Shown piece after piece: positions 1 through 6,578 of a stretch of 12,675 nt of DNA. Below the pieces are notes generated by a model. It was not told the origin of the DNA. It worked only from the letters and a program-made list of their open reading frames with translations, and searched no databases. The stretch's first letter is position 1. Each line of letters opens with the position of its first letter. The DNA lies in NCBI GenBank assembly GCA_009692395.1, contig SHZG01000045.1:1-12675 (forward strand), read 5' to 3'. The translations under genes were made by a program, and so were the position numbers. This stretch comes from Methylococcales bacterium. Lineage in GTDB: Bacteria; Pseudomonadota; Gammaproteobacteria; Methylococcales; Methylomonadaceae.

Positions 1-69
1 ATTGCGTCCTGACTTGCCAATCTGGTTACTTTTACAGAATGGACAGGTGATTTCTTGGTAGCAGCTCAT
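1..69 (-). CDS. IS1-family InsA-like transposase, N-terminal 23 residues (runs off left edge)
   Basis: The minus-strand ATG at 69-67 opens a frame that stays open to position 1. The peptide begins MSCYQEITCPFCKSNQIGKS. A Cys-Pro-x-Cys pair at residues 9-12, followed by a short spacer and a Gly-Lys-rich segment, is the signature of the N-terminal zinc-ribbon of IS1 InsA and related transposase-like zinc-binding proteins. In IS1, InsA binds the terminal repeats, and the InsAB' frameshift fusion is the transposase. The second Cys pair and the catalytic domain lie outside the window. It points away from the interrupted epimerase. Its identity rests on this short motif alone, so another zinc-ribbon transposase family is possible. 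Confidence 0.6.
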   Translation of the reverse strand, partial: MSCYQEITCPFCKSNQIGKSGRN

Positions 70-133
70 AAGGTCTTTTAGGTAAGTGTGATTTTATTCT
101 GCCCGTGATTTTAATCTATCATCACAGATTTAA
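1..133 (-). mobile_element. End of an IS1-family-like insertion sequence (partial)
   Basis: Positions 1-69, read on the minus strand, encode the start of an InsA-like zinc-finger transposase protein. The roughly 60 nt between its ATG and the point where epimerase homology begins (about 134-140) match the short non-coding leader expected between an IS1-type terminus and insA. The outer boundary is inferred from where epimerase coding sequence resumes: an in-frame stop at 131-133 and recognisable epimerase residues from about 137. The element continues beyond the left edge, so its second terminal repeat and target duplication cannot be seen. The exact IS family is moderately sure, because only 23 codons are available. 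Confidence 0.6.
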
Positions 134-694
134 CCCACTACCCATTATTCATTTCTTAAACATCTCATCGAAGATGGCTTACCCGCTGTCGTAGTAGCAG
201 GAACGTGTTTTGAATACGGGCTGCGCTCAGGTGCATTGTCTGCTGATTTATTGCCACAACCTGCCAATGCTTATGCTTATGCAAAAACCGCATTACATCA
301 ACAACTACAATTTTTACAAGCCACGCATGACTTCAAACTAACGTGGGCGCGGTTGTTTTATTTGTACGGTACGGGACAAGCACCTACGTCACTGTACACG
401 CAACTGCAACAAGCAATCGCTCGCGGTGATACCGTGTTCAATATGTCAGGTGGTGAACAATTACGCGATTATTTACCTGTAGACATTGCTGCTCAGCAGT
501 TAGTTCAACTGGCAATGAATCACGATGCTAGAGACACCGTGAATATCTGTTCAGGTCAGCCGATTTCCGTGCGCCGTTTAGTTGAACAATGGTTATATGA
601 AAAAAACAGCGATATGAAGCTAAACCTCGGCTATTATCCTTACCCCGATTATGAGCCGATGGCGTTTTGGGGTGATAAACCACTTTCAAAATAA
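134..694 (+). pseudogene. NAD-dependent epimerase/dehydratase, 5'-truncated by an insertion sequence
   Basis: The frame from 134 to the stop at 692-694 encodes about 186 residues of an extended SDR (NAD-dependent epimerase/dehydratase). It starts in the middle of the fold: the segment VVVAGTCFEYG is the family's central strand with the Ser/Thr-type catalytic region, and YAYAK supplies the YxxxK catalytic pair. The C-terminal sugar-binding half follows. It ends in a YPYPDYEPMAFWGD block typical of polysaccharide-cluster epimerases. The N-terminal Rossmann part with GxxGxxG, about 100 residues, is absent. Upstream there is only an in-frame stop at 131-133 and IS1-like sequence. The TTG at 236 has coding homology well upstream of it and is not a true start. 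The product would not bind NAD(P), so the gene is presumably dead. It was probably once the first visible gene of the sugar cluster that follows. Confidence 0.8.
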
Positions 695-778
695 AATGTT
701 TGCCGACTGATTTATGCTAAAGTCGCTTTCAGTTGCATTGCCCCCCAAATAAACTCACTTACCCATAGGTTGATTACC

Positions 779-1513
779 GTGAACTTTGAACAAGAAATAC
801 AACAACGAATTGCTGCCATCGGTGAAGACGAGGCATTAAAAGAACACGCCAATGCGTTTATGCAAGCCTCAGTAGCCCCTAAATATTCTTATAATTTCTC
901 GTGGTTAGGCAGACCTATTATTCAATACCCACAAGATATAGTGGCAATGCAGGAAATTATCTGGCAAGTGCAACCCGATTTAATTATTGAAACAGGTATT
1001 GCACACGGCGGTTCACTGATTTTTTCTGCCTCCATGTTAGAACTGATTGCCAGTTGCACAGGACATGAAGGCGAAGTATTAGGGATAGACATAGACATTC
1101 GCGCACACAATCGCACCGCTATTGAAGCTCATCCATTGTTTAAACGTATCAGCATGATTGAAGGCTCTAGCATTGCCCCTGACATTATTGATCAAGTTCA
1201 CGCTAAAGCCCAAGGTAAACAACGTGTATTAGTGTGTCTGGATTCCAATCACACGCACGCTCACGCATTGGCAGAACTGGATGCTTACGCTCCATTAACC
1301 AGCGTAGACAGTTATTGCGTGGTGTTTGATACCCTCATTGAAGATATGCCCGATGGACTGTATCCAGACAGACCGTGGGGACAAGGCAATAACCCTAAAA
1401 CTGCCGTGTGGGAATATTTAAAAACCCACGATGAATTTGAAATTGATCAAAGCATTCACAATAAATTATTAATCACCGTCGCGCCCGATGGTTATTTAAA
1501 GCGTATTAAGTAA
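779..1513 (+). CDS. CmcI-type cephalosporin hydroxylase / SAM-dependent methyltransferase family protein
   Basis: This protein of about 244 residues belongs to the CmcI family (cephalosporin hydroxylase, Pfam PF04989), which has a class I SAM-binding Rossmann fold. Numbering from the TTG at 770, visible motifs are the SAM loop ETGIAHGG (74-81), an acidic strand end GIDIDIR (105-111), and the metal-site pieces LDSNHTH (Asp158) and EDMP (Glu191-Asp192). These match the Mg2+-binding Asp/Glu/Asp set described for Streptomyces CmcI. I prefer the GTG at 779 because the only purine-rich site, AGG at 767-769, lies 9 nt before it but touches the TTG at 770. Members in lipopolysaccharide or capsule clusters are common and are thought to modify sugars, probably by O-methylation. 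Substrate here is unknown; a beta-lactam role is not implied. It lies 84 nt after the epimerase remnant and is followed by a GT2 gene. Confidence 0.82.
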   Translation: MNFEQEIQQRIAAIGEDEALKEHANAFMQASVAPKYSYNFSWLGRPIIQYPQDIVAMQEIIWQVQPDLIIETGIAHGGSLIFSASMLELIASCTGHEGEVLGIDIDIRAHNRTAIEAHPLFKRISMIEGSSIAPDIIDQVHAKAQGKQRVLVCLDSNHTHAHALAELDAYAPLTSVDSYCVVFDTLIEDMPDGLYPDRPWGQGNNPKTAVWEYLKTHDEFEIDQSIHNKLLITVAPDGYLKRIK

Positions 1514-1565
1514 ATAAAGCCAATGTGGTTTTTCTTGTCACTGCCATTTAGAGTTATTACGACTC

Positions 1566-2474
1566 ATGCCTAATCAGGTCACTGTTTTAATGTCCACTTA
1601 CAATGGCGGTCAATTTCTGCAACAACAGCTTAATAGCCTGTATGCACAGACTTACCCTAACGTTAAAATTTTGGTTCGAGATGATGGTTCAAGGGATTCA
1701 ACTCGTGAATTATTAGCCGCTGAAGGTAAGCAAGGTAAGATTGAACAGCTTGAAGGGCATGATAATTTAGGTGCGACGGGGAGTTTTTTCACGCTCTTGC
1801 GTCACGCGGCACAGACTAAAACAGCTTATGTGGCGTTTTGCGATCAAGATGATGTGTGGCACGCGGATAAAATTGCGCGGGCGGTGTCGCTGTTGTCGGA
1901 AGTGTCTGACCATCCTGCGTTATATTGTTCGCGGCTAGATATTGTTGATGAGCAGTTACAGTCGCTTAATTTAAGTGCAACGCCTCGAAAAATAGGCTTC
2001 GGGAATGCCTTGGTAGAAAATATCGCTGTAGGTTGTACGATGGTATTGAACCGTAAAGCCATTGATTTGTTGTGTCAGCAAACCTTGCCTGATCATGTTT
2101 ATGTGCATGACTGGTGGTGTTATTTGGTCATTTCGTGTTTTGGTGAGGTTATTTTTGATGATAACGCGCTGATTAAATACCGTCAGCACGGCGGCAATGT
2201 CATTGGCGCGGCAACGAATCACATCGGGGTTTTAAAACGTAAACTGGCTAGATTATTTAACGCGCCACTGTGGATTAGTGAACAGGCGGTGACTGTTTTA
2301 GAGCTGTTCGCCGACCGATTACCGCCTGCTGAGCATGAGTTATTATCCTTGTTAATCGAAGCAAAATCATCCTATTGGTTCCGTGTGCGCTTAGCATTAT
2401 CGCCTGCGGTTTGGCGGCAAAAAAGCATTGATAATTTTATTTTAAGGTTAGTTATTTTAATGAATCGAATTTGA
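1566..2474 (+). CDS. Family 2 glycosyltransferase (rhamnosyltransferase-like)
   Basis: This 302-residue GT-A fold transferase is predicted to add one sugar from a nucleotide-sugar donor to the growing glycan on the cytoplasmic membrane face. The N-terminus VTVLMSTYNGGQFL (5-18) is the GT2 nucleotide-binding strand. RDDGS (38-42) and the DxD-containing CDQDDVW (92-98) bind the nucleotide and divalent metal. A DHVYVHDWW segment (176-184) and YRQHGGN (205-211) form the acceptor-side motifs typical of the rhamnosyltransferase-like branch. No N-terminal signal is seen, and the C-terminal region from about 245 is mainly helical. The ATG at 1566 is the natural start at family length, though its Shine-Dalgarno is weak. 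It sits 52 nt after the CmcI-like gene and 60 nt before the next gene, and a 29-nt palindrome lies in that second gap. The transferred sugar cannot be read from sequence. Confidence 0.88.
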   Translation: MPNQVTVLMSTYNGGQFLQQQLNSLYAQTYPNVKILVRDDGSRDSTRELLAAEGKQGKIEQLEGHDNLGATGSFFTLLRHAAQTKTAYVAFCDQDDVWHADKIARAVSLLSEVSDHPALYCSRLDIVDEQLQSLNLSATPRKIGFGNALVENIAVGCTMVLNRKAIDLLCQQTLPDHVYVHDWWCYLVISCFGEVIFDDNALIKYRQHGGNVIGAATNHIGVLKRKLARLFNAPLWISEQAVTVLELFADRLPPAEHELLSLLIEAKSSYWFRVRLALSPAVWRQKSIDNFILRLVILMNRI

Positions 2475-2480
2475 TTTAAA

Positions 2481-2509
2481 GACTGCCAGTCCTTGAAGGA
2501 CTGGCAGTC
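2481..2509. repeat. 29-nt perfect palindrome with 14-nt arms and one central base
   Basis: The left arm GACTGCCAGTCCTT (2481-2494) and right arm AAGGACTGGCAGTC (2496-2509) are exact reverse complements around a single G at 2495. It lies 6 nt after the GT2 stop and 25 nt before the next start. No T-run follows on either strand, so it is not a standard intrinsic terminator. It may stabilise or process the operon mRNA, or be a dispersed palindromic element. It shares its 14-1-14 layout and a CTGCnAG core with the palindrome at 12402-12430. Confidence 0.75.
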
Positions 2510-2534
2510 GTGATTAATATTTTGGAGACTACAG

Positions 2535-3464
2535 GTGATTATTGCGGTTACAGGCGGCACAGGTTTTATTGGACGACATCTTATCGCACGGCACGTTGCA
2601 CGGGGTGATGAGGTGCGCTATTTAACGCGCCACACGCCTGAAAAAGTCATTGTAGGTGCAACGGCTATTATCGGCGATTTAGCGGTAATTGATAGCTTGC
2701 TTCCTCTGGTACGCGGTGTGGATGTCTTGTATCACTGTGCCGCTGAACTCAACGATGCCACGAAAATGCACAACACGAATGTGTTGGGTACGCAAAACCT
2801 GCTAACAGCCGCCAATGGTGAAGTAAAACGCTGGGTGCAACTCAGTAGCACTGGCGTTTATGGTAGCAAGCCTGCCCAAGATGTTAATGAAGACACGCCT
2901 ATCAATCCGATGAATCCTTATGAAATCTCTAAAGCCGCCGCTGATGAGCTGGTTTATACGGCTATGAATGAACAAACGTTATATGGCGTGGTATTAAGAC
3001 CGTCTAATGTCTACGGTGTTGATATGCCGAATCAATCCTTGTTTCAATTGATTAACATGATTAAACGCGGGCTGTTCTTTTTTATTGGTCAGCGCGGGGC
3101 AATGGTTAATTATATTCACATCGACAATGTGATTGACGCGCTGATTTTATGCGGTACGGTAATTTTACCCGCTAATGGTCAAACCTATATTGTGTCCGAT
3201 TGCTGCACGCTGGAAGAATTTGTGGCGACTATCACTACCACGTTAGGCATTCCCTGTTCTAAAAAAAGATTACCTGAAACATTCGTCAGAGTAGTGGCAC
3301 GTTTAGGCGATTATCTGCCACGTTTTCCGTTGCGTTCATCGCGTGTTGACGCGCTGACGTATCGGCATCATTATCAAGTGCATAAAATCGAAGCAGAATT
3401 AGGCTATCGACATACTGTTTCCATGTCCAAAGGCATTAGTGAATTATGCAAGATAAAAAATTAA
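2535..3464 (+). CDS. Extended SDR NAD(P)-dependent sugar epimerase/reductase
   Basis: This 309-residue cytoplasmic enzyme of the NAD-dependent epimerase/dehydratase family should act on a nucleotide sugar or lipid-linked sugar. The cofactor motif TGGTGFIG lies at residues 6-13. The catalytic Ser/Thr strand QLSSTGVYG is at 102-110, and Tyr129-Lys133 (YEISK) is the YxxxK pair. RPSNVYG (155-161) and the YIHIDNV block (193-199) close the substrate side. The start is GTG at 2535, decided by a good GGAGA Shine-Dalgarno (2524-2528) 6 nt upstream; the glycine-rich loop begins almost at once, as is normal. Its 3' end overlaps the next glycosyltransferase by 19 nt, so the two are probably translated together. 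Which reaction it performs (epimerisation, 4-keto reduction or dehydration) is not determinable by eye. Confidence 0.88.
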   Translation: MIIAVTGGTGFIGRHLIARHVARGDEVRYLTRHTPEKVIVGATAIIGDLAVIDSLLPLVRGVDVLYHCAAELNDATKMHNTNVLGTQNLLTAANGEVKRWVQLSSTGVYGSKPAQDVNEDTPINPMNPYEISKAAADELVYTAMNEQTLYGVVLRPSNVYGVDMPNQSLFQLINMIKRGLFFFIGQRGAMVNYIHIDNVIDALILCGTVILPANGQTYIVSDCCTLEEFVATITTTLGIPCSKKRLPETFVRVVARLGDYLPRFPLRSSRVDALTYRHHYQVHKIEAELGYRHTVSMSKGISELCKIKN

Positions 3465-4612
3465 AAATCGTGCGCGTCATTACTGCGTCTTATGTTGTGC
3501 CTTGGCATTTGGGCAATACTTTAAAAAGAGTCGTTACCGATTTTGAAGTCTGCGTCGTGGGACAAAATGTCTCTAGTTATCAAGACGTGTACCCTAATAT
3601 CAAATGGGTCGATATTGATTTAAATCGAAAAATAAGCCCACTCGCTGATTTGGTTTCATTGTATCGACTATGTCGGTTTTTTCTCAGTTATCAACCTGAT
3701 ATTGTCCATTCTATTATGCCTAAAGCGGGCTTATTGACTGCGTTGGCGGGCTTTATCTGTCGCGTACCGATTCGACTGCATACCTTTACTGGTCAAGTGT
3801 GGGCAACCAAAAAATCCAAAACATGGCGTTTTCTGTACGCCATCGACAAATTAATTACGCTATTAAACACGGTGTGTTTAACCGATAGCCCGTCACAATC
3901 GCAGTTTTTATATGACCATCAAATTAATAGCCACGGTAAACCCTTGCCTGTGTTGGGCAATGGTTCATTATCAGGTATGGATTTAAGCCGTTTTGATTTA
4001 GCCAGTAGAGAACAACAACCCGCTCATACATTAGTCCATTCATTGGGTATCACTAAACAGCATTTTGTGTTTGCTTTTATTGCCAGAAAAAGCCGCGATA
4101 AAGGCGCGATTGACATCATCACAGCCTTTGCCAAAGTGACAGCGGTGTATCCACATAGTCGCTTATTGTTTATCGGTCCCGATGAATCCGAAGGGCAATT
4201 GGAGCTGATGAAAATAGACACGCCAGAGCTGTTTAATAACGTACTGTGTTTGGATAAGGTCGATAATCATGAATTATTTTTAGCCATTACTGATGTATTG
4301 TGCTTGCCCAGTTATCGCGAAGGTTTCGGCACGATAGTTATTGATGCTGCGGCTCTCGGCGTACCGACTATCGGTTCAAATATTGTTGGCTTGGTCGATG
4401 CGGTTGACAATAACACCACAGGAATTTTATTTTCCGCTGGCGATATTGACCAACTCACGGCGGCGATGTTGTCATTTTTAGAAAATCCATTACAGCTTAA
4501 AACAATGGGCAACGCGGCGAGACACCGTGTGGAACAGTATTTTTCGGCAGATAAACTATATGCTGAGTTAAAATGTTTCTATTCTGAATTGTTATCAGGT
4601 CGTTCAATTTGA
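3446..4612 (+). CDS. Family 4 (group 1) glycosyltransferase
   Basis: This 388-residue GT-B fold transferase probably extends a lipid-linked glycan at the inner membrane. The N-terminal domain contains IVHSIMPKAGLLTALAG (87-102), a stretch common in the capsule/O-antigen branch. RLHTFTGQVW (110-119) is the acceptor loop. The C-terminal donor domain includes FIARKSRDKG (211-220), LFIGPDE (241-247) and PSYREGFGTIVIDAAALGVP (288-307). This last block is the EX7E donor-phosphate motif, but the second acid is Asp300 rather than Glu, eight residues after Glu292. Length and motif order are normal, so the enzyme looks intact. The ATG at 3446 lies inside the preceding SDR gene. The stop TGA at 4610-4612 overlaps the TTG start of the following SDR. 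Donor and acceptor sugars are unknown. Confidence 0.88.
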   Translation: MQDKKLKIVRVITASYVVPWHLGNTLKRVVTDFEVCVVGQNVSSYQDVYPNIKWVDIDLNRKISPLADLVSLYRLCRFFLSYQPDIVHSIMPKAGLLTALAGFICRVPIRLHTFTGQVWATKKSKTWRFLYAIDKLITLLNTVCLTDSPSQSQFLYDHQINSHGKPLPVLGNGSLSGMDLSRFDLASREQQPAHTLVHSLGITKQHFVFAFIARKSRDKGAIDIITAFAKVTAVYPHSRLLFIGPDESEGQLELMKIDTPELFNNVLCLDKVDNHELFLAITDVLCLPSYREGFGTIVIDAAALGVPTIGSNIVGLVDAVDNNTTGILFSAGDIDQLTAAMLSFLENPLQLKTMGNAARHRVEQYFSADKLYAELKCFYSELLSGRSI

Positions 4613-5574
4613 CAATCACCACAAAAACATCCGTATTAATCACAGGCGCGAACGGCTTTGTTGGCTCTGAATTATCTACGCAAGCCGCGTTTCATTTTTT
4701 AGTGACAGGCGCGGTGCGTTCTGTGCAAGCCTTCCCTGCCAATACCAACACTGTACTGATTGATGCCATCGATGGCAATACCGATTGGCATGATGCCTTG
4801 CAAAATGTCAATGTCGTGGTGCATCTTGCTGCGCGGGTTCATGTGATGAACGATGACAGTGTTGATCCATTGGCTGAATTTCGTAAAGTAAATGTCGATG
4901 GGTCGCTGAATCTGGCTAAACAAGCCGCGCAAGCAGGTGTGCAACGTTTTGTGTTTATCAGCTCTATTAAAGTAAATGGTGAAAGTACCGAATTGGGACA
5001 GCCGTTTCATGCTGCTGATGCACCCCAGCCGATGGATGCTTACGGTGTCTCTAAACGTGAAGCTGAAGATGCACTACGCCAGTTAGCGCGTGATACAAGC
5101 ATGGAAGTGGTGATTATTCGTCCGCCGTTAGTCTATGGCGCGGGTGTTAAAGCAAATTTTCGCAGCATGATGCGTTGGTTAGATAAAGGCGTTCCGTTAC
5201 CACTGGGCGCGATTCATAATCAACGTAGTCTGGTTGCTCTGAATAATCTGGTCGATTTAATTATCACCTGCATAACCCACCCAGCGGCGGCGAATCAAAC
5301 GTTTTTAGTCAGTGATGGCGAAGATTTATCCACTAGCGATTTATTGCGCCGCATGGCAAACGCACTGGGAAAATCAGCACGATTACTGCCCTTCCCCGCG
5401 TGGTTATTACAAATAGGCGCAACGCTATTGGGCAAACGCGCCGTTGCACAACGCTTATGCGGTTCGCTACAACTGGATATTAGCAACACTCGACAATTGT
5501 TGAATTGGACTCCACCTGTCAGCGTCACTGACGCATTGCAAAAAACAGCTCACGCTTACAGGTCATCGTTATAG
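4609..5574 (+). CDS. SDR nucleotide-sugar 4-reductase/epimerase, WbpK/WbpV-like
   Basis: This 321-residue extended SDR has the cofactor loop ITGANGFVG (11-19), the strand VVHLAARVHVM (70-80), catalytic FISSIKVNG (116-124) and the YxxxK pair Tyr145-Lys149 (YGVSK). RPPLVYGAGV (171-180) and NQRSLVALNNLVD (204-216) are characteristic of the branch often labelled UDP-glucose 4-epimerase. In Pseudomonas O-antigen clusters, WbpK and WbpV of this branch reduce UDP-4-keto-6-deoxy-GlcNAc to UDP-FucNAc or UDP-QuiNAc. Placement directly before WbpL- and WbpM-like genes supports that role here; choice between the two products is inference. The start is TTG at 4609, overlapping the upstream TGA by 4 nt, with AGGT (4597-4600) as a plausible ribosome site. 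No ATG lies nearby before the glycine loop. Its stop overlaps the next start by one base. Confidence 0.85.
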   Translation: MTITTKTSVLITGANGFVGSELSTQAAFHFLVTGAVRSVQAFPANTNTVLIDAIDGNTDWHDALQNVNVVVHLAARVHVMNDDSVDPLAEFRKVNVDGSLNLAKQAAQAGVQRFVFISSIKVNGESTELGQPFHAADAPQPMDAYGVSKREAEDALRQLARDTSMEVVIIRPPLVYGAGVKANFRSMMRWLDKGVPLPLGAIHNQRSLVALNNLVDLIITCITHPAAANQTFLVSDGEDLSTSDLLRRMANALGKSARLLPFPAWLLQIGATLLGKRAVAQRLCGSLQLDISNTRQLLNWTPPVSVTDALQKTAHAYRSSL

Positions 5575-6578
5575 TGCCTAATATTATGTGGATTTTTCTG
5601 TTTGCCTTGCTTGCATCAGTCGTATTAACAGGGCTGTTGCGGCGTTACGCCCTCGCCGCCAGTGTGTTTGATATTCCCAATGCCCGAAGCTCGCACAGTT
5701 TGCCAACACCACGCGGCGGCGGGGTCGCTATCGTGATTGTGTTTTTACTGGGTACGCTGATACTTACAAAACTGGACTTATTAAACTCATCAACAACGTG
5801 GGCATTGTTAGGCGCGGGTGCGTGGGTCGCTGTGGTCGGATTTATTGACGATCATCAACATATTCCTGCGCGGTGGCGATTATTAGCGCATTTTATCGGC
5901 GCGATATGGGGATTGTTTTGGCTAGATTTGCCAACGCTATCACTATTCGGCATGAATTTAACCACGCTAGGCTATGTGTTAGGCGCATTTTATTTGGTGT
6001 GGATGCTAAATCTGTACAACTTTATGGACGGCATTGACGGACTGGCAAGTATTGAAGCGATAACGGTTTGCTTAGGTGGCATATTGTTATTGGCACTCGG
6101 TTCAAGCACCGCAGATTATTACGGCTTGATATTATTGTTGATGGCAGTCGCAGGATTTTTACTATGGAATTTCCCACCTGCTAAAATTTTTATGGGTGAT
6201 GCAGGCAGTGGTTTTTTAGGTATTACCTCGGGTTTATTTTCCCTGCAAGCCGCACATCACGCGCCACAGTTTTTTTACAGTTGGTTGATTTTACTGGGTG
6301 TATTTATTGTTGATGCAACGTGGACATTAATACAGCGATTTTTACGCGGTGAAAAAGTCTATGAAGCGCATCGTTCTCATGCCTATCAATTCGCCTCACG
6401 GCAGTATGGCTCACACAAAACGGTGTCCTTAGCGGTTGCTGCTATTAATATTGGTTGGTTGTTACCTATCGCATTGTGGGTCGGTTTGGGTGATTTAAAC
6501 GGCGGGTTAGGGCTTAGCATCGCCTACGCGCCGCTATTATGGCTAGCGATACACTTCAAAGCAGGGTTAGCTGAATGA
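5574..6578 (+). CDS. WbpL/WecA-like undecaprenyl-phosphate glycosyl-1-phosphate transferase
   Basis: This 334-residue polytopic inner-membrane protein of the MraY/WecA (GT family 4, PNPT) superfamily transfers a HexNAc-1-phosphate to undecaprenyl phosphate, the first committed step of a glycan repeat unit. About ten hydrophobic segments alternate with conserved cytoplasmic loops. Visible motifs are SSHSLPTPRGGG (39-50), GFIDD (89-93), NLYNFMDGIDGLA (146-158), the catalytic-aspartate loop FMGDAGSGF (206-214), and HRSHAYQ (266-272), the family's carbohydrate-recognition histidine loop. All key residues are present. The start is GTG at 5574, sharing one base with the upstream TAG and with AGGT about 10 nt upstream; an ATG at 5586 would also fit. 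It overlaps the WbpM-like gene by 4 nt (ATGA). Being next to WbpK- and WbpM-like genes suggests FucNAc or QuiNAc phosphate as substrate rather than GlcNAc. Confidence 0.9.
   Translation: MPNIMWIFLFALLASVVLTGLLRRYALAASVFDIPNARSSHSLPTPRGGGVAIVIVFLLGTLILTKLDLLNSSTTWALLGAGAWVAVVGFIDDHQHIPARWRLLAHFIGAIWGLFWLDLPTLSLFGMNLTTLGYVLGAFYLVWMLNLYNFMDGIDGLASIEAITVCLGGILLLALGSSTADYYGLILLLMAVAGFLLWNFPPAKIFMGDAGSGFLGITSGLFSLQAAHHAPQFFYSWLILLGVFIVDATWTLIQRFLRGEKVYEAHRSHAYQFASRQYGSHKTVSLAVAAINIGWLLPIALWVGLGDLNGGLGLSIAYAPLLWLAIHFKAGLAE

Noticed and set aside
71..80. Ten-base identity AGGTCTTTTA at 71-80 and 12469-12478
   Set aside because: The match is short and AT-rich, with no shared context on either side; chance is likely.
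236..238. TTG at 236 as a start of a complete epimerase gene
   Set aside because: Family homology (VVVAGTCFEYG and more) extends about 30 residues upstream in the same frame, so this is an internal codon of a truncated gene.
770..772. TTG at 770 as start of the CmcI-like gene
   Set aside because: The AGG ribosome site touches this codon directly, while the GTG at 779 is at normal spacing. The difference is only three residues and cannot be fully settled by eye.
4699..5010. Longer antisense open frames over the cluster genes (for example 4699-5010 and 7345-7605, minus strand)
   Set aside because: They lie wholly within strongly conserved genes on the other strand, carry no recognisable domain and have unnatural composition. 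They are shadows of the coding strand.
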